DNA of 64,000 bases from Lineus longissimus (Eukaryota > Nemertea > Pilidiophora > Heteronemertea > Lineidae), in contig NC_088310.1 in assembly GCF_910592395.1 (NCBI RefSeq), positions 17,739,501 through 17,803,500 on the forward strand. The letters run 5' to 3'. A program made the position numbers and the translations under genes. The notes under the pieces were generated by a model, which worked only from the letters and a program-made list of their open reading frames with translations, did not search any database and was not told the origin of the DNA. Below, piece by piece: positions 11,050 through 24,559 of the stretch (position 1 is the first letter of the stretch; every line of letters starts with the position of its first letter).

Positions 11050-14000
11050 CCCTGTTCCCCATTGATCTCCATGGAGTACTGATTTTTCGTTGGTGAAGAT
11101 ACTTGGGAGATCTTTACTGTGATAGGCCTTTGGTCAGGCTGTCACAACAATACATGATCTCCTGCTGTCTCTAGTCTCCCAATGTCCCCTGTTCCTCATT
11201 GATCTCCGTGGAGGACGAATTTTGTGTTGGTGAAGAAATTGGGAGACATTTACTGTGATAGGCCAATGGTCAGGCTGTCACAACCATGCATAATCTCCTG
11301 TTGTCTCCTGTCCCCCAATGTCACCTGTTCCCATTGATCTCCATGGTGGACGGATTTTGTGTTGGTGAAGATTCTTGGGAGACAGTTACTGTGATAGGTC
11401 AATGGTCAGGCCATCACAACCATGCATAATCTCCTGTTGTTCCCATTCCCCCAATGTGCCCTGTCCCCATTGATCTCCATGGAGGACGGATTTCGTGTTG
11501 GTGAAGGTATTTGGGAGACATTTACTGTGATAGGTCAATGGTCAGGCCATCACAACCATGCATAATCTCCTGCCGTTCCCTGTCCCCCAATGTCCCCTGT
11601 TCGCCATTGGTCTCCATGGAGGACGGATTTTGTATTGGTGAAGATACTTGAGAGACATTTACAATGATAGGTCAACGGTCAGCCTGTCACAACCATGCAT
11701 AATCTCCTGTTGTCCCCAGTCAACAATGTGCTTTGTTCCCCATTGATCTCCATGGAGGACTGATTTTTCGTTGGTGAAGATACTTGGGAGACCTTTACTG
11801 TGATAGGCCTTTGGTCAGGCTGTCACAACAATGCATAATATCCTGTTGTCTCCAGTCCCCCAATGTCCCCTGTTCCCCATTGATCTCCATGGAGGACGGA
11901 TTTTGTGTTAGGGAAGATACCTGGGAGACATTTACTGCGATAGGACTATGGTCAAGCTGTCACAACCATGCACAGTCAAAACTGGTCCCCTGATGATGTT
12001 CCCAGTCCACCATTGAGCCTCATGAAGGAAAGACTTCGTGTTAGTGAAGATACTTGGGAGACCTTTACTGTGATAGGCCTTTGGTCAGGCTATCACAACC
12101 ATGCATAATCTCCTGTTGTCTCCAGTCCCCCAATGTCACCTGTTCCCCATTGATCTCCATGGAGGACGGATTTTGTGTAGGTATAGATACTTGGGAGACA
12201 TTTACTGTGATAGGTCAATGGTCAGGCTGTCACAACCATGCATAATCTCCTCTTATTCCCAGTGCCCAATGTGCCCTGTCCCCATTGATCTCCATGGAGG
12301 ACGGATTTCGTGTTGGTGAAGGTATTTGGGAGACATTTACTGTGACAGGCCAATGGTCAGGCTATCACAACCATGCATAATCTCCTGTTGTCTCCAGTCC
12401 CCCAATGTCACCTGTTCCCCATTGAACTCCATGGAGGACGGATTTTGTGTTAATGAAGATACTTGGGAGATATTTACTGTGATAGGCCAATGGTCAGTCT
12501 CTCACAACCATGCACAATCTCCTGTTGTCCCCAGTCAACAATGTGCCCTGTTCCCCATTGATCTCCATACGGAGGACAGATTTTGGGTTGGTGTAGAAAC
12601 TTGGGAGCCATTTACTGTGATAGGCCTTTGGTCAGGCTGTCACAACCATGTATAATCTCCTGCTGTTCCCAGTCCCCCATTGTCCCCTGTTTGCCATTGG
12701 TCTCCATGGAGGACGGATTTTGTGTTAGTGAAGATACTTGGGAGACATTTACTGTAATAGTCCAATGGTCAGGCTGTCACAACCATGCATAATCTCCTGC
12801 TGTCCCCAGTCTCCCAATGTCCCCTATTCCTCATTGATCTCCGTGGAGGACGAATTTTGTGTTGGTGAAGAAATTGGGAGACATTTACTGTGATAGGCCA
12901 ATGGTCAGGCTGTCACAACCATGCATAATCTCCTGTTGTCTCCTGTCCCCCAATGTCACCTGTTCCCCATTGATCTCCATGGTGTACGGTTTTTGTGTTG
13001 GTGAAGATTCTTGGGAGACATTTACTATAATAGGTCAATGGTCAGGCCGTGCATATTCACCTGTTGTCTCCTGTCCCCCAATGTCCCCTGTTCGCCATTG
13101 GTCTCCATGGAGGACAGATTTTGTGTTGGTGAAGATACTTGGGAGACATTTACTGTGATAGGCCAATGGTCAGGCTGTCACAACCATACATAATCTCCTT
13201 CCGTTCCCAGTCCCCCAATGTCCCCTGTTCCCCATTGGTCTCCATGGAGGACGGATTTTGTGTTGGTGAAGATACTTGAGAGACATTTACAGTAATAGGC
13301 CAATGGTCAGTCTGTCACAACCATGCATAATCTCCTGTTGTCCCAAGTCAACAATGTGCCCTGTTCCCCATTGATCTCCATGGAGGACTGATTTTTCGCT
13401 GGTGAAGATACTTGGGAGACCTTTGCTGTGATAGGCCTTTGGTCAGGCTGTCACAACAAGGCATAATATCCTGCTGTCTCCAGTCCCCCAATGTCCCCTG
13501 TTCCCCATTGATCTCCATGGAGGACGGATTTTGTGTTAGTGAAGATAAGTGGGAGACATTTACTGCGATAGGACTATGGTCAAGCTGTCACAACCATGCA
13601 CAGTCAAAACTGGTCCCCTGATGATGTCCCCAGTCCACCATTGAACCTCATGAAGGAAGGACTTCGTGTTAGTGAAGATACTTGGGAGACCTTTACTGTG
13701 ATAGGCCTTTGGTCAGGCTATCACAACCATGCATAATCTCCTGTTGTCTCCAGTCCCCCAATGTCCCCTGTTCGCCATTGATCTCCATGGAGGACGGATT
13801 TTGTGTAGGTATAGATACTTGGGAGACATTTACTGTGATAGGTCAATGGTCAGGCTGTCACAACCATGCATAATCTCCTGTTATTCCCAGTACCCAATGT
13901 GCCCTGTCCCCATTGATCTCCATGGAGGACGGATTTCGTGTTGGTGAAGGTATTTGGGAGACATTTACTGTGATAGGCCAATGGTCAGGCTGTCACAACC
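11050..14000 (+). repeat. Higher-order similarity in the satellite, offset ~1628 bp
   Basis: The segment around 11750-12340 is repeated near 13380-13970 with a 1628-bp offset (for example 11784 to 13412 and 12054 to 13682). Scattered substitutions make this an older copy event than the 1630-bp pair. Confidence 0.75.
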
Positions 14001-16497
14001 ATGCATAATCTCCTGCCGTTCCCAGACCCCCAATGTCCCCTGTTCGTCATTGGTCTCCATGGAGGACGGATTTTGTGTTGACGAAGATACTTGAGAGACA
14101 TTTAATGTGATAGGTCAATGGTCAGGCTGTCACAACCATGCATAATCTCCTGTTGTCTCCTGTCCCCCAATGTCCCCTGTTCGCCATCGGTCTCCATAGA
14201 CGACGGATTTTGTGTTGGTGAAGATTCTTGGGAGACAGTTACTGTGATAGGTCAATGGTCAGGCTGTCACAACCATGCATAATCTCCTGTTGTCTCCTGT
14301 CCCCCAATGTCCCCTGTTCGCCATCGGTCTCCATAGACGACGGATTTTGTGTTGGTGAAGATTCTTGGGAGACAGTTACTGTGATAGGTCAATGGTCAGG
14401 CTGTCACAACCATGCACAGTCAAAACTCGTCCCCTGGTGCTGTCCTCAGTCCCCCATTGAGCCTCATGAAGGGAGGACTTCGTGTTAGTGAAGATACTTG
14501 GTAGACCTTTACTGTGATAGGGCTTTGGTCAGGCTGTCACTACCATGCATAATCTGCTGTTGTCTCCAGTCCCCCAATGCCCCCTGTTCACCATTGGTCT
14601 CCATGGAGGACGGATTTTGTGTTGGTGAAGAAATTGGGAGACATTTAGTGTGATAGGCCAATGGTCAGGCTGTCACAACCATGCATAATCTCCTGTTATA
14701 TCCTGTCCCCCAATGCCCCCTGTTCCGATTGATCTCCACGGTGGACGGATTTTTTGTTGGTGAAGATTCTTGGGAGACATTTACTGTGATAGGTCAATGG
14801 TCAGGCCATGCATAATCACCTGTTGTCTCCTGTCCCCCAATGTCCCTTGTTCGCCATTGGTCTCCATGGAGGACGGATTTTGTGTTGGTGAAGATACTTG
14901 GGAGACATTTACTTTGATAGGTCAATGGTCAGGCTGTCACAACCATGCATAATCTCCTGTTGTCTCCAGTCCCCCATTGTCCCCTGTTCCCATTGATCTC
15001 CATCATGGACGGATTTTGTGTTGGTGAAGATTGTTGGGAGACATTTACTGATATAGGTCAATTATCAGCCATCACAACCATGCATAATCTCCTGCTGACC
15101 CTGTCCCACAATGTGCCCTGTCCCCATTGATCTACATGGAGGACGGATTTCGTGTTGGTGAAGGTATTTGGGAGACATTTACTGTGAAAGGCCAATAGTC
15201 AGGCCGTCACAACCATGCACAGTCAAAAATATTCCCCTGATGCTATCCCCAGTCCCCCATTGAGCTTCATGGAGGAAGGACTTCATGTTGGTGAAAATAC
15301 TTGGGAGACATTTACTGTGATAGGTCAATGGTCAGGCTGTCACAACCATGCATAATCTCCTGTTATTCCCAGTGCCCAATGTGCCCTGTCCCCATTGATC
15401 TCCATGGAGGACGGATTTCGTGTTGGTGAAGGTATTTGGGAGACATTTACTGTGATAGGCCAATGGTCAGGCTGTCACAACCATGCATAATCTCCTGTTA
15501 TTCCCAGTGCCCAATGTGCCCTGTCCCCATTGATCTCCATGGAGGACGGATTTCGTGTTGGTGAAGGTATTTGGGAGACATTTACTGTGATAGGCCAATG
15601 GTCAGGCTGTCACAACCATGCATAATCTCCTGCCGTTCCCAGACCCCCAATGTCCCCTGTTCGTCATTGGTCTCCATGGAGGACGGATTTTGTGTTGACG
15701 AAGATACTTGAGAGACATTTAATGTGATAGGTCAATGGTCAGGCTGTCACAACCATGCATAATCTCCTGTTGTCTCCTGTCCCCCAATGTCCCCTGTTCG
15801 CCATCGGTCTCCATAGACGACGGATTTTGTGTTGGTGAAGATTCTTGGGAGACAGTTACTGTGATAGGTCAATGGTCAGGCTGTCACAACCATGCATAAT
15901 CTCCTGTTGTCTCCTGTCCCCCAATGTCCCCTGTTCGCCATCGGTTTCCATAGACGACGGATTTTGTGTTGGTGAAGATTCTTGGGAGACAGTTACTGTG
16001 ATAGGTCAATGGTCAGGCTGTCACAACCATGCACAGTCAAAACTCGTCCCCTGGTGCTGTCCTCAGTCCCCCATTGAGCCTCATGAAGGGAGGACTTCGT
16101 GTTAGTGAAGATACTTGGTAGACCTTTACTGTGATAGGGCTTTGGTCAGGCTGTCACTACCATGCATAATCTGCTGTTGTCTCCAGTCCCCCAATGCCCC
16201 CTGTTCACCATTGGTCTCCATGGAGGACGGATTTTGTGTTGGTGAAGAAATTGGGAGACATTTAGTGTGATAGGCCAATGGTCAGGCTGTCACAACCATG
16301 CATAATCTCCTGTTATATCCTGTCCCCCAATGCCCCCTGTTCCGATTGATCTCCACGGTGGACGGATTTTTTGTTGGTGAAGATTCTTGGGAGACATTTA
16401 CTGTGATAGGTCAATGGTCAGGCCATGCATAATCACCTGTTGTCTCCTGTCCCCCAATGTCCCTTGTTCGCCATTGGTCTCCATGGAGGACGGATTT
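13850..16497 (+). repeat. Higher-order tandem duplication in the satellite, 1617 bp x 2
   Basis: 13850-14880 recurs at 15467-16497 with offset 1617 and only isolated differences (e.g. TACCC/TGCCC near 13891). A further ~125-bp stretch, at ~15151-15290 and ~16498-16637, is shared next to it. Confidence 0.85.
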
Positions 16498-17110
16498 CGT
16501 GTTGGTGAAGGTATTTGGGAGACATTTACTGTGAAAGGCCAATAGTCAGGCCGTCACAACCATGCACAGTCAAAAATATTCCCCTGATGCTATCCCCAGT
16601 CCCCCATTGAGCTTCATGGAGGAAGGACTTCATGTTGGTGAAAATACTTGGGAGACATTTGCTGTGATAGGCCTATGGTCGGGCCGTCACAACCATGCAC
16701 AGTCAAAACTAGTCCCCTGATGTTGTCCCGAGTCCCCCATTGATCTCAATGGGGGTCAGATTTTGTGTTGGTAGAGATACTTTGGAGACAGTTCCGGTGA
16801 TAGGCCTACAGTCAGGCCGTCACAACAATCTATAGTCAAAACTGATCTCCTGACGTCATCTGCAGTCTGCCGTTGATCTTCATGGAGGACAGATTATATG
16901 TTCGAGATACTTGGGAGACAGTTCCGGGTGATAGGCCTATGGTCATGTCATCAGAACCATGCATAGTCAAAACTGGTGCCCTGACACCCAGTCTGCCATT
17001 GATCTCCATGGAGGATGGGTGTTGTGTTGATGGAGGTACTTGGGAGACCTTTACAAGGATAGGCCTGCGCTCAACCATGCATAGTCAAACTAGTGTCCCG
17101 ATATCCCCAG

Positions 17111-18471
17111 CAGAAACTTATTCAAACAAGTTCCTAATGTAAGGCATAGGCTCTTAAAACCTCAAAAGGACTTAATGGCAAGACTCAAATGCATAAGATG
17201 AATACAGCAAGGATTTAAACATTGTGATATTGTTTATTGACAAGTATATATATTGCAAAACAATGGGTATTATTACAGAATGGGAGGGGGCTCTCGCGGG
17301 GGACACCATCTTTACACAGCGTAATAATCATTTTTCATAATTGTTTACATTAAATCACATCAAAGTTCAAGCGATTCATGAGCCCTTATATATACACCCG
17401 ATGCAGTGCTCCTTTGCTGTGTAAGCCTTACAAAAATCTACAAAAATTATAGAAGTGAATGAATTCTAAGAACAGAGGCTCAATTGGTCAAGAGCACAGA
17501 ATAAGACCCCAAAAAAAAGTTTTTCCAGAATGCGCAAGATTCCAAATTGGGTTCCTTTTTTTAGGCTGGTCTACTCAATTGGAAGAGGATCTCAACACTA
17601 ATCCATACAAACAATTCGGATAGAATATAGTTAAGGAATTCACGAAACGTGGCACAGAGATTTTTCAAGAAATCGAGAGCACACACTGAAGTAGTGGTTT
17701 GTTGATGGATATTCTGGATGTCCCAAAATAACTGTCAGAATAAACCGGAAGGTTTCTATTACTACATCAAAAGCCTCCAATCCTGCACAGACTTTAACGG
17801 CCAATGTATCAAGATTTGGAGAGAAAAGAATGAAAACACTTTCCACAAGCAAGTCAGGGTCACCTCTGTGACTACTCAATGACTATGGCTGAATAGTTGA
17901 CTAGTACGTTTCCTTAGAAACAACACAAAATGGGAGTATTATTGATAAGCAGAACATTGGATAAAACCACTTTAAGCGCTCCGTAAATGAGATACTTTTG
18001 TCACATGCATCTTATCATCATGAGAGACAGGCACAATTTTGGTCATTCACCGCAGTAATCATCAAAAGTCGCAGCAATAAATATACCTCATTTGCACAGC
18101 GCCTTAAGGTAAATAAACCGTTTGTTTCATGATATTTCATTTAAGATAGCACATATAGAAAATGTTGGTTTTGTTAGAAGAATACAGTCACTGTTACATT
18201 GATGTCGACTTGTCATGAATGTCAAGGTTATACATCATTTTGACAAAGTATTAGTTGCCCCATAATTGAAAGGATGACCAAGGCTAACTGAATGTACATA
18301 CAGGGTGACCCAGGAAAATGTGGGACACATTTTTGCTAGTCACAATATATATGGCCAAGCAGACTGGCAAACAAGAATGACACCTGCAACTTATAATAAA
18401 TTAGAATGAAATGGCATACAGAAGACAGTAATCTGACAAACACAATCCACGAGACGCACACACACTAAGCT
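17111..18471. other. Non-coding intergenic sequence
   Basis: AT-rich with no supported gene. A TTTATT at ~17232 (AATAAA on the minus strand) could end a minus-strand transcript. At 18299 there is a lone mariner-like terminus, TACAGGGTGACCCAGG, without a matching partner nearby. Confidence 0.5.
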
Positions 18472-19690
18472 AAGTCCCTCACTAAGACACACTACATCTG
18501 TAGCGGACTAAAGGAAGAGGCCAAGTCCCTCACTAAGACACACTACATCTGTAGCGGACTAAAGGGAGGGGCCAAGTCCCTCACTGAGACACACTACATC
18601 TGTAGCGGACTAAAGGGAGGGGCCAAGTCCTTCACTGAGACACACTACATCTGTAGCGGACTAAAGGGAGGGGCCAAGTCCCTCACTGAGACACACTACA
18701 TCTGTAGCGGACTAAAGGGAGGGGCCAAGTCCCTCACTGAGACACACTACATCTGTAGCGGACTAAAGGGAGGGGCCAAGTCCTTCACTGAGACACACTA
18801 CATCTGTAGCGGACTAAAGGAAGGGGCCAAGTCCTTCACTGAGACACACTACATCTGTAGCGGACTAAAGGGAGGGGCCAAGTCCCTCACTGAGACACAC
18901 TACATCTGTAGCGGACTAAAGGGAGGGGCCAAGTCCTTCACTGAGACACACTACATCTGTAGCGGACTAAAGGAAGGGGCCAAGTCCTTCACTGAGACAC
19001 ACTACATCTGTAGCGGACTAAAGGGAGGGGCCAAGTCCCTCACTGAGACACACTACATCTGTAGCGGACTAAAGGAAGGGGCCAAGTCCCTCACTGAGAC
19101 ACACTACATCTGTAGCGGACTTAAGGAAGGGGCCAAGTCCTTCACTGAGACACACTACATCTGTAGCGGACTAAAGGGAGGGGCCAAGTCCCTCACTGAG
19201 ACACACTACATCTGTAGCGGACTAAAGGGAGGGGCCAAGTCCTTCACTGAGACACACTACATCTGTAGCGGACTAAAGGAAGGGGCCAAGTCCTTCACTG
19301 AGACACACTACATCTGTAGCGGACTAAAGGGAGGGGCCAAGTCCCTCACTGAGACACACTACATCTGTAGCGGACTAAAGGAAGGGGCCAAGTCCCTCAC
19401 TGAGACACACTACATCTGTAGCGGACTAAAGGAAGGGGCCAAGTCCTTCACTGAGACACACGACATCTGTAGCGGACTAAAGGAAGGGGCCAAGTCCCTC
19501 ACTGAGACACACTACATCTGTAGCGGACTAAAGGAAGGGGCCAAGTCCTTCACTGAGACACACTACATCTGTAGTGGACTAAAGGGAGGGGCCAAGTCCT
19601 TTACTGAGACTCACTACATCTGTAGCGGACTAAGAGAGGGGCCAAGTCCTTCACTGAGACACATTATCTGTAGCGGTCTAAAGGGGCAAC
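18472..19690. repeat. 51-bp minisatellite, 24 units
   Basis: The unit contains AAGTCCCTCACTGAGACACA, CTACATCTGTAGCGGACTAA and AGGGAGGGGCC and has an exact 51-bp period. Variants (CCC/CCT at the start, GGGAGG/GGAAGG at the end) are ordered: the series in units 9-13 is repeated in units 15-19, a 6-unit (306-bp) higher-order period. The last two units are degenerate. There are no unique spacers, so this is not a CRISPR array. Confidence 0.97.
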
Positions 19691-22600
19691 CATGAAGTAG
19701 GTAAACACTTCTGAGAGAGGTCAAGTCCTCATCTGCACTCATTTTCTATGCACATAGGTTCTCACTCTGGCCCAGCTGTTATAGAAAGTTCTGTTCCGCT
19801 CTGTTTTTATCAAGCTTCCCAGTGTTTACATACCCCATTGAGGCCACAGATTTCAAAACACTGAACAGACAGCAAACCTTATTACACCCATTCCTTACTG
19901 GTTATGAGCGAAAGGCGTATTTAGCTGAAGAAAGTGAATGGCTAAATTTACAAACTTGAAACAAGTACTTGAGGCTTACCCATTTGATAAACCTTTACTC
20001 TCTGTACCTACCCTTCAACGTGTTCAAGAAGTGAATTCACCAACAGACAAAAGCGCTCAACTTACGAGAAATCTTCAGCCAACTTCTACAAACCTGTACA
20101 TATTATATACACTCACTTCAAAAACCGTCAAATTGTTTCTAGTAGGATTTTCAATCAAAGATGTGAAGCAGGTGTTCATAATTGTAAAATCCAAATAACT
20201 AAAACTTTAATTTCTTAACTCTGTCATTGACATTTGAGTGAGACTTTGCCATGATCAGATAAGAATAATAACTGTCACTGATCAGAAGCCTTCTAACTTG
20301 AATACAACTCACCGGAATATCGTTGTTCGTATGCATTGTATGTAAACACAGAGCTGTTTTAATTATGCATGTTCAGGGAGATCTATGTACACGGTGAGTT
20401 CTAGGCATCGCAAATATTACACAGTGATGAACAGTATAATTAATGCACAGGTGATGTACGGACTTGTGATAGTCTGCAAGCAAATGAAATGCCAAATCAA
20501 TCGTCACTTGACAGCTATACTATAACTTAGATATATTCGTGTGCCTCTGTTCTTAGCGGTTTTTGCGTTCAGACAACTGCAAATATATCTGCAAAAATGA
20601 AAATATAATTGAAATAACTCTTACAGGGCCGTACTCTTACAGGGCCGTACTCTTACTTGGTCATACTCTTACTTTCTTCGTTCTTTGTCGTTTTATAGTT
20701 CTTGTTATGGTTGCGAAACCTGCCTTATATTGATTATAAACTGACAGCCTTGTGCTGTACCTAATTACTTGTATGTAAACATGCTCTACTGATATCATTC
20801 CAAGCCAGCTGGAACACGATCCTTTATCAAGCAAATTAACTACGATATATTCGATAAGAGGAAAGGTAACACCTTCAGGGGACTGGTACTCATAGTCAAC
20901 TGACTTATGTAATCAACATGATTATCAAAGGTCCTAATCTTAGCTATATAACCACAGATTATTTGAGGCACAGTTACACATAATTGCAAAGACTACTAAT
21001 TCTAATCTAGAACAGAATCTCTTCTCAATTAATACAGATTAAATCTGTAGTAATTAAGATAATTAGAAGCTGATTTGTGGACATTCCCAACTCAGTCAAT
21101 TCCGATTTTAAAAGCCTTGAGGAACAAATAGTGAAGAATTTAGTTAGACAAGGTGACGTCCTTAAAAAGCGGTGTCCTCCTGACAACTATTTGAAATCAA
21201 AGACGCAATGTCTTTTCAAACCCAAACTGTGGTCTCAACCAATTGTAAACAAAAACTGGTGAATGAAAAATAAATAAAGTTGATACCGATAGCCCCCCGT
21301 TGCCCAATTCATACTGGGGGAGTTTTACCTTCTACACACAAGCAATTCAACAAAACATTTCATTAACATTTGACCTAGCATTCCTACATTACACATATTT
21401 ATCATATTGTATTTACAAAAGGTTCGATGCGAGCGGCCCGAATTCGGTCAAAAACTTTGCCCGCATACTGTACGAGTGACAGGACATAAATTAGTGAAAC
21501 TCTTAGCTGTGTCATAAGTATAATACAGTGCGTAAAAATCGGAAAGGCTACACACGCATAATATTCACATGATATATTACATGACCAAGGAACATGCCAT
21601 CAGCCCGACAATGGACCAGAAATGTCATCAAGTCAACCTACGCCAAGATGGATTATATCACCAAATCAGATTTTATGAAGCGCTGCAGTCGAGGGTACCA
21701 CACGGGAAGGGATTGCTCGAGACTTCCAACGATACCGTCAACCCTGCATATCAGACAACTTGCTTTTTAACAAAATTCATCTACTTTATAGAAGTTTCCT
21801 AAAAATTTATCAATTTACAGAAGTTTTCTCAAAACTGCCGAAGACATTGACAGTTAGAAGACTTCTCAATGTGAAATGATTGTACGTCTTCCAAATAAGA
21901 AATGACTGGGATACACTCACCGGTCTGTACAAGTTTTAGTGAACATTACTCCCCCTCAAGTACACCAGGCAAGAATTCCATATTTCGTGCTAACAAGCTA
22001 AATCACAAAACCGAAAAATTTAATTAGAGAAAGCTAAACCCCACAGCCCGAATATCAAACAGATAAGCCAAATTTCATTTTTCCAGTGGCATCAGGTGAA
22101 AATTTCTAATGGTAAAAATGGTAACCTCAAAAATAATGCAGAAGTCAGCATTTGTCATTTCATACCCAAAATAAGGACTATAGATCCATACTTTTAAGTG
22201 TATAGATGTAGCTATTAAAGATGTTTGGGGAGTGTTCTGACCAACTGAAGTCAACCAAGGTCCAATTTGCTGAGCTGCCTCCGATGTGTGTTTTGAACAA
22301 GTCACTTAACATCAAAGACAAGTTGCACAGAATGATATGCCACATGGTATAAAATGTCACTCATCGAGCCTTGTTTTGTATGACAGTTATTACACAAATT
22401 TCATTATCAATACAAAATACCCCAAATTTGGCAAATGTTGACAACTGCCTTTGCTATTATTGTTATTATGACCATTACAAACAGGCCCTTTTATTCGAAT
22501 ATAAGTGATATATTCATATATATATATATAATATATATACACATCATAAACACTGATGGAATAAATCGATGAAGTCATGATGAATTTATGTCACTCATTT

Positions 22601-24559
22601 AACCTTTTCTGAAGTTCCCCATCGTGCAACAAACTAATAATAATTGCGCTGGCTCTATGAGGTCTTGCTGATAACTGATTGCAATGAACACCCGATTTGA
22701 TATTATGCCACTTTTTATACATCCCCCACATTTTCATATCGAAGCTGAAATCAATCAACTCTCCAAGGAACCGTCCAAAGCTGAAGTCATCCAGACCAGC
22801 AGTTCAAACAGTGAAATACATCGTCCTCACCAATAATGGACACCTCTGTATAAGCAAGACACTCTCTATTGTAGACAATGGTTTAATACAGAATAAGTCA
22901 GTTTCTGTTCGACCTCGGTATTCTGGACTCCTTTATAATCGTAATGTAAACCGTGAAAATTTTGGGTGCTCAAATTTGCTCATTTTCAATTGGCAATAGA
23001 CTGAACATTGCTGTGGCTGCTCAAATTTATGGCAAACGCACGAGAGTTTATTCCTTCAAGCTTTGGAAGTTTAGTTTCGTGACGCAAAAAGTGTGAAAAT
23101 GAAACACTCGGAAGAATATCACGGTTTACAGCAACAAAGAAAGCATTTGTAAGTCTCAAGAGGGTTTTTATTTGCGACTGCTGCTAATTGAGACAGCTGT
23201 TTGAACTACTGACCCAGAGCATTAAAAACGTCCACTGCGCAGTTACAAGAATGAACTAGGCTCTCCGTGATGAACAGTACAGAACTTGACAACATTTGTT
23301 GATAACAGAAAAAACACTGCAGTAAAAAACTAGTCGTTGAAAATTATTTACACATATTTAACCTAGTCAGTAGATCCGACCATAAATCTTATAACCCCTG
23401 CGGTCGGAATATCATGGTGTCACAAGAATGTGCATGGTCCATTTTTCGGAACTTTTTCATGATCAATTTCATTTTTATAAACTATGAGAACAGCTATTCA
23501 AGTTTCAGTGACCCTGCAAGGACCCATGGAACTGCAGCCTCCTTCGTAAAGAAGTGTGTGTAAACTATAATTTCATCAAGCAGCCCCAATTGGTACCAAT
23601 GTCAAAGCCCTCTTGTAAAGAGCAGACCACTCATTACTTTTAATAACTTCACCAGCTTTTCTGACGTTTGAATATCTGACAAACTCATTGCTCGAACTCC
23701 TCCAATCTTTTCTGAAGGATTCATGCTCAACATTTCTACATCAAGCCAGAAGATAATCATAACAGACAACAATTATGACAATGACTGTACCAGAACAGCA
23801 CAAACACTGCATTTCCACTCCATAATATCCTCAGAAAGATGGCCGACAATTTCTGTTTTAGTGAAATGTTTCTTACAATGTTATCATTATATTAAGAATA
23901 ACCTGATTCTATACAAACATCGGTAGAATATACAACCTAAATTTCATCACTAGAGCTATTAGTGTGTATACACAATGAAGGCTAGGGGGCCACCTCAAAA
24001 TATTATGAGGACGTCCAAGTCCACATCACCACAAAGAACCACTACGGATCTCGCAGGCTAGACACGCCAATCAGGCCCTACACACCAATGACTACGAATC
24101 ATCTCGCTGCCCCCACTCAACACCATCACATTCTTAGCCCTCAACAACTGCCTTCCATTTCTTCTCGAGGCAGACGCGCCTTCCCAACTGCCCTGATGCG
24201 TGGATATCCTACCCAACATCGCCTGCAGTTCAGGGCCCACCCTCACCTAGCACCGACACAACGATGATAGCTTTCACAACTATCAGAAGTTATCCTCACA
24301 GTAATTCGTTGCTTCAACTTCCCAAGGGAGATCCAAACCTTTCAGGACAGAACTCTTACAGATACTGTAATATCTGAACCACACCGCCCTATACGGACTA
24401 AGTTTTTGCACAACTGCAAACGCCCCATTGAAATTTCATAGATTGGACTTCTAACAACAAGACTCTCCCCCAGCTCAATTCCCCGTCATTTCGGGTGGCG
24501 CCTAAGCCTCCATGCAGCGAACCAAAATTCGATAAATCCCTAATTGTCTGAATGGATCA
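19691..24559. other. Non-coding region 3' of striatin (possible long 3' UTR)
   Basis: No open frame here resembles a protein and none is framed by splice sites. It holds a small duplicated TCTTACAGGGCCGTAC motif near 20620-20650 and an AT dinucleotide run at ~22515-22540. Part may be STRN3 3' UTR. No clear minus-strand AATAAA lies just past the stop; the nearest I see are at ~23168 and ~23049. Confidence 0.4.

Larger units (their letters stand above)
6240..17110. repeat. ~11-kb satellite array of ~137-bp monomers
   Basis: About 80 head-to-tail units. The + orientation consensus contains GGGAGACATTTACTGTGATA, GGTCAGGCTGTCACAACCATG, CATAATCTCCTG, CCCCCAATGTCCCCTG and CTCCATGGAGGACGGATTT. Units from ~6240 to ~7530 are inverted; units from ~7545 to ~17110 are direct. 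A second monomer type replaces CATAATCTCCTG with CACAGTCAAAACT (e.g. 11970, 13600, 14416, 16033). Units lose similarity at both edges. Because 137 is not a multiple of three and stops recur, the 60-109 residue frames are not genes. The array fills the intergenic space between convergent CFAP70 and STRN3. Confidence 0.97.

Noticed and set aside
7379-16105. Many 60-109 residue frames beginning GDIYCDRPMVRLSQPCIISC
   Set aside because: Repeats of a satellite monomer of ~137 bp, not a multiple of three. Start codons are mostly TTG, stops recur in every unit, and no splice-linked frame emerges.
18472-19690. CRISPR-like regular array
   Set aside because: Units are contiguous 51-bp copies with no unique spacers, in an intron-rich animal genome.
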